From Chthoniobacter flavus (GTDB lineage: Bacteria; Verrucomicrobiota; Verrucomicrobiia; Chthoniobacterales; DYNR01), in the NCBI GenBank assembly GCA_020720945.1, contig DYNR01000176.1:1-5107 (forward strand): a stretch of 5,107 bases of DNA, in the 5' to 3' direction. Shown piece by piece: positions 1-5,107 of this stretch (its first letter is position 1; each line of letters begins with the position of its first letter). The notes under the pieces are model-generated. The model worked only from the letters and a program-made list of their open reading frames with translations. It was not told the origin of the DNA and did no database searches. Position numbers and translations under genes: made by a program.

Positions 1-1
1 C

Positions 2-70
2 TTTGCAGCCCAATTGATTGCAGAGATTCACAGCAGTTATCTCACGGATTCAGGGCAAAATAAAATATGA
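2..70 (+). CDS. possible 3' end of an unidentified gene (partial)
   Basis: The frame beginning at base 2 is open from the window edge to a TGA at 68-70 and encodes about 22 residues ending in SSYLTDSGQNKI. The peptide has a plausible protein-like, amphipathic composition (FAAQLIAEIH...). If real, it is the C-terminus of a gene converging on cysK with only 15 bases between the two stop codons. The neighbouring frame is also open, to a TAA at 61-63, so this could be chance. No function can be assigned from so short a piece. Confidence 0.3.
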   Translation, partial: FAAQLIAEIHSSYLTDSGQNKI

Positions 71-85
71 AATATCGGCTTTGTT

Positions 86-1042
86 TTATGCTTGTTTGCG
101 GGCTTCATCGGCAAGGGCGGTGCTGAGGTAGCGTTCGCCTGTGCTGCATCCGATGGTGACGATGAGTTTGCCCTTGTTTTCGGGGCGGGCGGCGACTTGC
201 ATGGCTGCCCAGACATTGGCGCCCGTGGATATTCCTGCGAGGATTCCTTCCTCTAGCGCGAGGCGTCTTGCGGTGACAATCGCATCGTCCGAACTGACGG
301 GCACGACATCGTCGAGGATTTCTAGGTTGAGGTTTTTTGGGACAAAGCCAGCACCGGTGCCTTGGATTTTGTGGGGGCCGGGTTTTACGGTTTCACCGTT
401 GCGGGTTTGGGTGATGACCGGCGACTCTTTCGGTTCCACGGCAATGACGGAAAACCCTTTTTTGCGCGATTTGAAGACTTCGCCGATTCCCGAAATGGTG
501 CCCCCGGTCCCGACTGCCGAAACGAGGATGTCAGCCGTGCCTTCGGTATCGTCCCAAATCTCTAATGCCGTGGTGTTTCTGTGGATTTCCGGGTTCGCCG
601 GGTTCTCGAACTGTTGCGGGGTCCAAGAATTTTCGATTTCTTTTTTGAGCGATTCGGCGCGGAGGATGGCACCCTTCATCCCTTCCGAGCCGGGGGTCAG
701 CACGAGTTTTGCGCCGAGTAGGGCGAGGAGCGTCCGCCTTTCGATGCTCATGGTTTCCGGCATGGTCAAAATGAGTTTGTAGCCTTTGGCCGCCGCGACA
801 AAGGCGAGGGCGATGCCGGTGTTTCCGGAAGTCGGCTCGATGATCGTGGTTTCCGGTGTCAGGATTCCGCTTTTTTCCGCCGCGTGGATCATGGCGAATC
901 CGATGCGGTCTTTCACGCTTCCGAGAGGGTTGAAGAACTCGGCTTTCACTGCGATGGTTGCGGGAAGCCCCGCCGAAATGCGGTTCAGTTTGATGAGCGG
1001 GGTGCGTCCGATGGACGAGATGATGTCGGTGTGTATTTTCAT
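86..1042 (-). CDS. cysK: cysteine synthase A (O-acetylserine sulfhydrylase)
   Basis: This cytoplasmic PLP enzyme makes L-cysteine from O-acetylserine and sulfide, the last step of sulfur assimilation. The 318 residues match the usual family length. Visible landmarks are the N-terminal IGRTPLIKLN, the PLP Schiff-base lysine K44 in NPLGSVKDR, the substrate loop TSGNTG at 71-76, QFENPANP around 144-151, the phosphate-binding GTGGT at 178-182, IQGTGAGFVP, and GISTGAN near the C-terminus carrying the residue that contacts the PLP ring nitrogen. TPGSEGMKGA (116-125) fits the CysK rather than the CysM subgroup. The ATG is followed at once by the conserved N-terminus, so the start is secure, although no Shine-Dalgarno lies before it; the leader is CAA-rich instead. 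It lies 43 bases downstream of the M14 hydrolase gene and is probably cotranscribed with it. Leucine codons are mostly CTC, the opposite of nrdG. No terminator hairpin with a T-run is visible after the stop. Confidence 0.96.
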   Translation of the reverse strand: MKIHTDIISSIGRTPLIKLNRISAGLPATIAVKAEFFNPLGSVKDRIGFAMIHAAEKSGILTPETTIIEPTSGNTGIALAFVAAAKGYKLILTMPETMSIERRTLLALLGAKLVLTPGSEGMKGAILRAESLKKEIENSWTPQQFENPANPEIHRNTTALEIWDDTEGTADILVSAVGTGGTISGIGEVFKSRKKGFSVIAVEPKESPVITQTRNGETVKPGPHKIQGTGAGFVPKNLNLEILDDVVPVSSDDAIVTARRLALEEGILAGISTGANVWAAMQVAARPENKGKLIVTIGCSTGERYLSTALADEARKQA

Positions 1043-1068
1043 GGTTTTGTTTTTTTGTTGGTTGTGAG

Positions 1069-1088
1069 ATTGTTGTTGATTGTTGTTA
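1069..1088. repeat. 10-base tandem repeat in the M14-cysK gap
   Basis: ATTGTTGTTG (1069-1078) is followed directly by ATTGTTGTTA (1079-1088), a 9 of 10 match. Read on the - strand it gives CAACAACAAT units, and the first transcribed unit contains the TAA stop of the M14 gene (1086-1088). The rest of the spacer to the cysK ATG is also made of CAA and A-runs with almost no G. The transcript leader should be unstructured and has no Shine-Dalgarno. It may be simple low-complexity slippage or a leader helping ribosome loading; the sequence does not decide. Confidence 0.6.
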
Positions 1089-1946
1089 GATGTTGTCTGC
1101 GAAGGCGATAAGCTTTCTGTATTCGGCGAGAATCGTTTGCGTGGCGAGGACCAGAGCCGCTTCTTTCAAAAAGGCGGGGGGTTTCGCTGGCGTTTCCAAA
1201 ATGATTTCAAAGGGTTTTGGGGATGCGTCCGGCGGTGCGCTCAAAATCCCCGGATAAGTTTTGCGGATCACGCTGTCTGCGGCGGGGAATCCATCGATGA
1301 ACGCGTCGCGGTTTCTCGGCAAAACCTCTTCTGCCGCCCGGAGTGCGGGGGCGATGAGATTTTCTGTCAAAACGGCACCGTGCGCGTATCCGTAAAACCC
1401 CTCGCTGGTGTCGTCCGTGTGCAAAGCCAAAATGCCGTGCGGGGTGATTCGCTGGATTTCTTGTTGTAAGAAAACGACTTCCGGTTCCTCCGAGTTTTTC
1501 CAAAACTCCCGGTTGATGTCTGTGCCCGAAACGGTTTCCCGGGTTTGCTGCAGGAGTCCCGTCGGGTTGCAGACCGGGTAGCAAAAGAGATGGTAGCCTT
1601 CCGCCAGACCAGGGTTTTGGTCGAGTGTTTGCAAAAGCCGGACTAGCGCGTGAACTCCTTCTGGTTCATCGCCGTGAATCCCGGCAAAAATCGCCACGCG
1701 CAACAGCGGGAACCCCGCTTCTTTTCCCCGAAATTCGATGAGAGGCAAGTCGCTCCGCCCGATTTTGGTATCGGGTTCCGGAAGATTCTTCGCGGAGAAC
1801 TGCGGGTTTTCCCTGCAAATTTTGCGCAAATCGCGCAGTTTTTCCGAGGGAGATTCCCGTTCAGAAAATCCTGTAAGAAATTGAAAATCAGGGAAATCTG
1901 CTTCATCGCAGACTTGGGTTTGCCCGGTTGTAAAAAGGAAACTCAT
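1086..1946 (-). CDS. M14-family zinc carboxypeptidase / AstE-AspA-like deacylase
   Basis: This predicted cytoplasmic zinc hydrolase has 286 residues and no signal peptide. The M14 active-site set is intact: zinc ligands H91 and E94 in AGIHGDEPEG, an arginine-bearing substrate motif TDINREF with N145 and R146, a third zinc ligand H176 in ALHTDD, and the probable catalytic glutamate E251 in ILETPA. Spacing and the GIHGDEP and CNPTG motifs recall the succinylglutamate desuccinylase/aspartoacylase branch, whose members remove acyl groups from amino acids, as well as small M14 peptidases acting on peptides. The true substrate cannot be read from sequence. The first 60 or so residues are a poorly conserved N-terminal part. 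The ATG at 1946 is the only candidate ATG near the N-terminus and lacks a Shine-Dalgarno; an A-run (AAAAAAAA) lies a few bases upstream. It precedes cysK by 43 bases on the same strand, so a role with amino acids or peptides, perhaps sulfur-related, is inference only. Confidence 0.85.
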   Translation of the reverse strand: MSFLFTTGQTQVCDEADFPDFQFLTGFSERESPSEKLRDLRKICRENPQFSAKNLPEPDTKIGRSDLPLIEFRGKEAGFPLLRVAIFAGIHGDEPEGVHALVRLLQTLDQNPGLAEGYHLFCYPVCNPTGLLQQTRETVSGTDINREFWKNSEEPEVVFLQQEIQRITPHGILALHTDDTSEGFYGYAHGAVLTENLIAPALRAAEEVLPRNRDAFIDGFPAADSVIRKTYPGILSAPPDASPKPFEIILETPAKPPAFLKEAALVLATQTILAEYRKLIAFADNI

Positions 1947-1989
1947 CGGTTTTTTTTGGCTTTATTTCAAACAGGGTGCCGCAAAAAGT

Positions 1990-2004
1990 CTATAAAGTCA
2001 ATAG
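1990..2004 (-). promoter_or_regulatory. candidate operator / -35 element upstream of the M14-cysK pair
   Basis: On the - strand this reads CTATTGACTTTATAG, with 4-base inverted ends (CTAT/ATAG) around a TTGACT. The element GACTTT is repeated 9 bases further on, giving GACTTTATAGACTTT. It lies about 45-60 bases before the M14 start, a position suitable for a regulator or RNA polymerase. No -10 box is found at the proper distance, and I do not recognise a specific regulator consensus. This is a weak call resting on position and symmetry. Confidence 0.2.
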
Positions 2005-2187
2005 GAATTATGAGCTTTTTGGAAAAATCGGTTTTTTCTTTTAGCGGATTCGGTTTTAGCGAGTGTAATTCGTTGGGGAAAAGGGAGTTGTGAATCAGGC
2101 GGAGGATATTTTTTTTGAGGGGGTGATGGGAAAAAATTTTTATCTGCTTGATTCTGTTGGCGTTCCGCAAACGAGAAGAAAAAGAGG

Positions 2188-2217
2188 TTGACGGGAGGGG
2201 CGGGAATACCATATTTA
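2188..2217 (+). promoter_or_regulatory. sigma70-like promoter of nrdDG
   Basis: TTGACG (2188-2193, 5 of 6 to the -35 consensus) is followed after 18 bases by TATTTA (2212-2217, a fair -10). Transcription would begin near base 2224, only about 4 bases before the nrdD ATG, so the message would be nearly leaderless. GGGAGGGG at 2193-2200 resembles a Shine-Dalgarno but lies in the spacer, too far from the ATG to serve as one. The -10 is embedded in NrdR box 1, which supports this as the regulated promoter. Confidence 0.6.
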
Positions 2218-2221
2218 GTGT
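2206..2221 (+). promoter_or_regulatory. NrdR box 1
   Basis: ATACCATATTTAGTGT matches the palindromic NrdR-box consensus ACACWATATATWGTGT at 13 of 16 positions. It covers the -10 element of the nrdDG promoter. NrdR is the ATP-cone repressor of ribonucleotide reductase operons and usually binds two tandem boxes; here the second begins 32 bases on. Bound NrdR would block RNA polymerase at this site. The consensus was compared from memory. The nrdR gene itself is not in the window. Confidence 0.72.
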
Positions 2222-2227
2222 CGACCT

Positions 2228-4459
2228 ATGCAAGAGACCACAATATGTAGTGATTTGACCAACTTGGGCGCAGAAAACAGCGAACAGGAGAACGAAGCGA
2301 CCGAAGTGCTCGGAAGGGGGGAAGGGGGCCGAGATGCGGCGGCGAGGTGCTGGTTGCCGGGGTTGGAGCCAGAAGAGGAAAATTTGGCGTATGTCCGCAA
2401 GAGGGATGGATCGGAAGACGGGTTTGACCAGCGGAAAATCGTTTCGGCGATTCGCAGGGCGGGGGAGGCGACGGAGGAATTTGGGATGGATCGGGCGCGG
2501 GCGTTGGCATCTTGCGTGGTTTCGCAGTTGCGCCTTCGCGGGCAAGGAACCGTTTCGATCGAAGATGTGCAAGATATGGTCGAGTTGACGCTGATGAATG
2601 CGGGGCATTTTCGCACGGCGCGCTCGTATGTTTTGTTCCGCGAGCACCGGAGGTTGTTGCGGGAAGACCGCAGGGTTTCCGTGGATGTGCATTCCAGTGT
2701 CGAGGAGTATGTCGGGAGGAAGGATTGGCGCGTCAACGCAAACGCGAACCAGGGGTATTCCCTCGGCGGGATGATTTTGAACATGGCGGGAAAAGTGACC
2801 GCAAACTATTGGCTGAACCATGTTTATCCCGAAGAGGTCGGGGAGGCGCACCGCTCGGGAGATTTTCATATCCACGATTTGGATATGCTTTCCGGGTATT
2901 GTGCTGGGTGGTCGTTGCGGATGCTTTTGCAAGAAGGGCTTAACGGGGTCGCCAACAAAATCGAAGCGGCGCCGCCCAAGCATCTGAGGACAGCGCTCGG
3001 GCAAATGGTGAATTTTTTGGGGACTCTGCAAAACGAGTGGGCGGGGGCGCAAGCCTTCAGTTCGTTCGACACTTATCTCGCCCCGTATGTGAGGAAAGAC
3101 GGGTTGAACTACCAGAATGTCAAGCAGTGCATGCAGGAGTTCATCCACAACTTGAATGTGCCGTCGCGATGGGGGACGCAAACCCCGTTCACGAATTTGA
3201 CATTCGACTGGACTTGCCCGCGCGACATCCGCGAGCAGGAACCGGTGATCGCCGGCGAACCTGCGGGTTTTTTGTATGGAGACCTCGGGGAAGAAATGGA
3301 CATGATCAACCGCGCGTTTTTGGAAGTCATGTCGGAAGGCGATGCAAAAGGGCGCGTATTTACCTTTCCGATACCGACTTACAATATCACGCCAGATTTT
3401 GAATGGGAGCACCCGAACTGCGCTTTGCTTTTTGGCATGACCGCGCGTTACGGGCTCCCTTACTTCCAAAACTTTTTGAACAGCGACCTCGAACCCCATC
3501 ACATCCGCTCGATGTGCTGCAGGTTGCAGCTCGATTTGCGGGAGTTGCTCAAGCGCGGCAACGGGTTGTTCGGGAGCGCGGAACAAACGGGATCCATCGG
3601 GGTCGTGACGCTGAACTGCGCGCGCCTCGGTTACTCGTTTGCGGGGGATCGGGAAGGGTTGTTCAAAAAGCTCGATAACCTTTTGCACCTTGCCATGCGG
3701 AGTTTGGAGCTGAAGAGAGAGCTCGTTTCCCAGCGGATGGAAGATGGGCTTTACCCCTTTACGAAGAGGTATTTAGGGACGCTGCGGAACCATTTTTCCA
3801 CGATCGGAATCAACGGGATAAACGAGTGCATCAGGAATTTTTTCACGGGGGAAGAGGACATCACGACCCCGTTGGGGACAGAAATGGGCCTCGAAATTTT
3901 GCGGCATTTGCGGGTTCGCATGACGGAGTTTCAGGAAGAAACCGGGCATCTTTACAATCTCGAAGCGTCGCCGGCAGAAGGGGCGACCTACCGTTTTGCG
4001 AAAGAGGACAGCAAGCGGTTTCCTGGCATCATCCAAGCGGGGACGGCGGATGCGCCCTATTACACGAACTCGTCGCAAGTTCCCGTGTGTTGGAGCGAAG
4101 ACCCGTTCGAGGTGCTGGATCACCAGGAAGATTTCCAGCGGCTTTACACGGGAGGAACGGTCGTCCACTTGTATATGGGCGAAAAAATTTCTTCCGGCGA
4201 TGCTTGCAAGAAGTTGGTTCGTAAGGTGTTAGAAAATTACAGGATCCCGTATATCACGATTACGCCGACTTTTTCCATCTGTTCGCAGCACGGTTATTTG
4301 ACTGGGGAGCAACCGGAATGCCCGCACTGTGGTGCCGCGACGGAAGTGTGGACGCGGGTGATGGGCTACCACCGTCCGGTCAGCCAGTTTAACAAAGGGA
4401 AAAAGAGCGAGCACGCGGAGAGGGCATTTTTTGTTGAAAAGTTGGAAGCGGTTTCCTGA
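2228..4459 (+). CDS. nrdD: anaerobic ribonucleoside-triphosphate reductase (class III), large subunit
   Basis: This cytoplasmic glycyl-radical enzyme reduces ribonucleoside triphosphates to deoxynucleotides without oxygen. Of 743 residues, 1-53 are an acidic, low-complexity extension; about 54-142 form one ATP cone (AYVRKRDGS...FDQRKI to FREHRR), the allosteric activity site; the rest is the glycyl-radical barrel. Visible landmarks are HIHDLDMLSGYCAGW with C225, a likely second active-site cysteine; MCCR at 429-432, where C431 (or C430) should carry the thiyl radical; TGSIGVV at the finger loop; a C-terminal zinc site of C685, H688, C698 and C701; and RVMGYHRPVSQFNKGK with the radical glycine G713. 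The finger loop shows no obvious glutamate, suggesting a thioredoxin/NrdH-type rather than formate-type reductant (inference). The ATG at 2228 follows an in-frame TAG at 2216 and has no Shine-Dalgarno. TTG codons at 2354 and 2384 follow GAGG motifs and would start just before the ATP cone, so the start is uncertain. nrdG follows after 33 bases. Confidence 0.97.
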   Translation: MQETTICSDLTNLGAENSEQENEATEVLGRGEGGRDAAARCWLPGLEPEEENLAYVRKRDGSEDGFDQRKIVSAIRRAGEATEEFGMDRARALASCVVSQLRLRGQGTVSIEDVQDMVELTLMNAGHFRTARSYVLFREHRRLLREDRRVSVDVHSSVEEYVGRKDWRVNANANQGYSLGGMILNMAGKVTANYWLNHVYPEEVGEAHRSGDFHIHDLDMLSGYCAGWSLRMLLQEGLNGVANKIEAAPPKHLRTALGQMVNFLGTLQNEWAGAQAFSSFDTYLAPYVRKDGLNYQNVKQCMQEFIHNLNVPSRWGTQTPFTNLTFDWTCPRDIREQEPVIAGEPAGFLYGDLGEEMDMINRAFLEVMSEGDAKGRVFTFPIPTYNITPDFEWEHPNCALLFGMTARYGLPYFQNFLNSDLEPHHIRSMCCRLQLDLRELLKRGNGLFGSAEQTGSIGVVTLNCARLGYSFAGDREGLFKKLDNLLHLAMRSLELKRELVSQRMEDGLYPFTKRYLGTLRNHFSTIGINGINECIRNFFTGEEDITTPLGTEMGLEILRHLRVRMTEFQEETGHLYNLEASPAEGATYRFAKEDSKRFPGIIQAGTADAPYYTNSSQVPVCWSEDPFEVLDHQEDFQRLYTGGTVVHLYMGEKISSGDACKKLVRKVLENYRIPYITITPTFSICSQHGYLTGEQPECPHCGAATEVWTRVMGYHRPVSQFNKGKKSEHAERAFFVEKLEAVS
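2238..2253 (+). promoter_or_regulatory. NrdR box 2, inside the 5' end of the nrdD frame
   Basis: CCACAATATGTAGTGA also matches the NrdR consensus at 13 of 16 positions. It begins 32 bases after box 1, leaving 16 bases between them, which puts both on the same face of the helix as in known tandem NrdR sites. With the annotated ATG it overlaps codons 4-9, where the unusual codons ACA, ATA, TGT and AGT may reflect operator constraint. If translation starts downstream, it lies in the untranslated leader. Confidence 0.7.
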
Positions 4460-4473
4460 GGCGAAAAAACGCC
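4460..4473 (+). other. small hairpin directly after the nrdD stop
   Basis: GGCG (4460-4463) and CGCC (4470-4473) can pair around an AAAAAA loop, starting at the base after the nrdD TGA. There is no following T-run, so this is not an intrinsic terminator. It might protect or separate the nrdD and nrdG parts of the message, but a 4-base stem can arise by chance. Confidence 0.25.
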
Positions 4474-4479
4474 AGCGAT

Positions 4480-4485
4480 AGGTGG
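4480..4485 (+). promoter_or_regulatory. ribosome binding site of nrdG
   Basis: AGGTGG lies 7 bases before the ATG at 4493 and only 4 bases before an in-frame TTG at 4490. The spacing favours the ATG. It is the only clear Shine-Dalgarno ahead of a gene start in the window. Confidence 0.7.
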
Positions 4486-4492
4486 AAACTTG

Positions 4493-5098
4493 ATGCACGC
4501 AACCGCCCGAGAATTGCAGGTCGGGGGATTTCAGCCGTTCACTACGGTTGATTTCCCCGGTCATCTTGCGGCGGTTGTTTTTTTGCAGGGTTGTCCGTGG
4601 CGTTGCCCGTATTGCCATAACCCGCATTTGCGGGGGAGGTTTTCGGGGGGAAAGCTGGAATGGAGCGCGGTTGTCGCAAAGTTGCGGAAGCGCAAGGGAC
4701 GGTTGGATGGTGTTGTTTTTAGCGGGGGAGAACCCACTTTGCAGCCAGCGTTAGGCGGAGGGGTCAAAGAAGTTCGCGAAATGGGTTTTTTGGTCGGATT
4801 GCATACGACCGGAATGTTTCCCGAAAGGGTTTTGGAATTGTTGCCAGAGTTGGATTGGGTTGGTTTGGACATCAAAGCCCCCCCTGACGAGAGATACGAT
4901 TTGCTTACGGGAAGAAAGGGGAGTGCCGCGTTGTTTTTGCGGAGTTTGCGGTATATTTTGGAGTCGGGGGTTCCGGTGGAATTGCGGACGACGGTCGGGG
5001 GGAAAGCCCTCGGGGAAGACGATTGGGTGGAGGTTCAAAATTGGTTGAAGAGCAACGGGTTGCCGCAAAGTAAGCGGCAGGATTTCCGCCCGGTATAA
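4493..5098 (+). CDS. nrdG: anaerobic ribonucleotide reductase activating protein (radical SAM)
   Basis: This is the activase of NrdD. It binds a [4Fe-4S] cluster, cleaves S-adenosylmethionine reductively and abstracts hydrogen from the NrdD glycine (G713 here). Of 201 residues counted from the ATG, it opens with FQPFTTVDFPGHLAAVVFLQGCPWRCPYCHNP, holding the CxxxCxxC cluster ligands C34, C38 and C41. FSGGEPT, with the SAM-binding GGE at 78-80, LHTTG, DIKAP, YDLLTG and ELRTTV follow along the radical-SAM barrel. The end, DFRPV, matches the usual C-terminus of the longer NrdG/PflA-like subgroup, so the gene appears complete, although shorter than some relatives. The start at ATG 4493 is chosen over the adjacent TTG at 4490 because AGGTGG sits 7 bases upstream. 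It follows nrdD by 33 bases and should be cotranscribed under the same NrdR-controlled promoter. Leucine is TTG in 21 of 26 codons. Confidence 0.95.
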   Translation: MHATARELQVGGFQPFTTVDFPGHLAAVVFLQGCPWRCPYCHNPHLRGRFSGGKLEWSAVVAKLRKRKGRLDGVVFSGGEPTLQPALGGGVKEVREMGFLVGLHTTGMFPERVLELLPELDWVGLDIKAPPDERYDLLTGRKGSAALFLRSLRYILESGVPVELRTTVGGKALGEDDWVEVQNWLKSNGLPQSKRQDFRPV

Positions 5099-5107
5099 AA
5101 AAGCGTG

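Larger units (their letters stand above)
1947..2227. other. divergent intergenic region
   Basis: This 281-base gap lies between the starts of the M14 gene (-) and nrdD (+). The right end carries the nrdD promoter and an NrdR box. The rest is rich in A and T runs, including AAAAAATTTTTAT at 2131-2143, which may be intrinsically curved. A direct repeat TTTTAGCG occurs at 2039-2046 and 2054-2061. I found no convincing sigma70 promoter pointing toward the M14 gene: TTGACT is present on the - strand (1997-2002) but has no matching -10 element. No tRNA or riboswitch pattern was recognised. Confidence 0.7.

Noticed and set aside
23..43. GAGAT...ATCTC inverted repeat downstream of cysK, considered as a terminator
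   Set aside because: The stem is only 5 bases with an 11-base loop, and no T-run follows on the cysK strand.
2010..2093. 27-codon + strand frame (MSFLEKSVF...) with AGGA just upstream of its ATG
   Set aside because: The peptide is short and low in complexity, rich in Ser, Phe and Gly; the AGGA is only 3 bases from the ATG, and nothing else supports translation.
2149..2162. TTGAT resembling an FNR half-site upstream of nrdD
   Set aside because: The second half (ATCAA) is absent; TTGGC stands at the expected position.
2126..2191. 21-codon + strand frame (MGKNFYLLD...) with GAGG 5 bases before its ATG, ending in the nrdD -35 element
   Set aside because: It lies upstream of the predicted nrdD transcription start, so it would not be a leader peptide on that message, and no promoter for it was found.
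2334..2588. ATG at 2334 preceded by a purine-rich stretch (GGAAGGGGGGAAGGGGG)
   Set aside because: This ATG is out of frame with nrdD and its product is an arginine-rich shadow frame without family features.
1967..3688. Long - strand open frame of 573 codons antisense to nrdD
   Set aside because: It is rich in Arg, Pro and His, has no recognisable domain, and lies opposite a clearly conserved nrdD. It is a by-product of the strand's codon bias.

Overview
The window holds four complete bacterial genes in two divergent pairs, plus a possible fragment of a fifth at the left edge. Nothing in it looks like a mobile element, a CRISPR array, an RNA gene or an undescribed multi-gene system. The most interesting signals are regulatory and compositional.

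Layout. Bases 1-85 hold at most the last codons of an unidentified + strand gene that converges on cysK. On the - strand, an M14-family zinc carboxypeptidase/deacylase-like gene (1086-1946) is followed 43 bases later by cysK (86-1042), and the two could share a transcript. A 281-base gap separates them from a + strand pair: nrdD (2228-4459), the oxygen-sensitive class III (anaerobic) ribonucleotide reductase, and nrdG (4493-5098), its radical-SAM activase. NrdG uses S-adenosylmethionine and an iron-sulfur cluster to place the glycyl radical on NrdD. NrdD then reduces ribonucleoside triphosphates to the deoxy forms for DNA synthesis without oxygen.

Regulation. A sigma70-like promoter (TTGACG, 18-base spacer, TATTTA) lies directly before the nrdD ATG. 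Two 16-base palindromes, each matching 13 of 16 positions of the NrdR-box consensus as I recall it, overlap this promoter and the first codons of nrdD. They start 32 bases apart, about three helical turns, which is the usual arrangement for the repressor NrdR. Because the predicted transcript starts about 4 bases before the ATG, either nrdD is translated almost leaderless or its true start is a downstream TTG nearer the ATP cone. nrdG has a good ribosome binding site; the other three genes do not.

Organism. The sequence indicates a bacterium able to grow anaerobically or facultatively, with moderate G+C and strong strand-specific codon bias. Leucine is TTG in 21 of 26 codons of nrdG (+ strand) but in 1 of 27 in cysK (- strand), where CTC dominates. 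This suggests that + is the leading replication strand. Weak Shine-Dalgarno use and overall protein style would fit several non-model phyla (for example Verrucomicrobiota), but the sequence alone does not establish a taxon.
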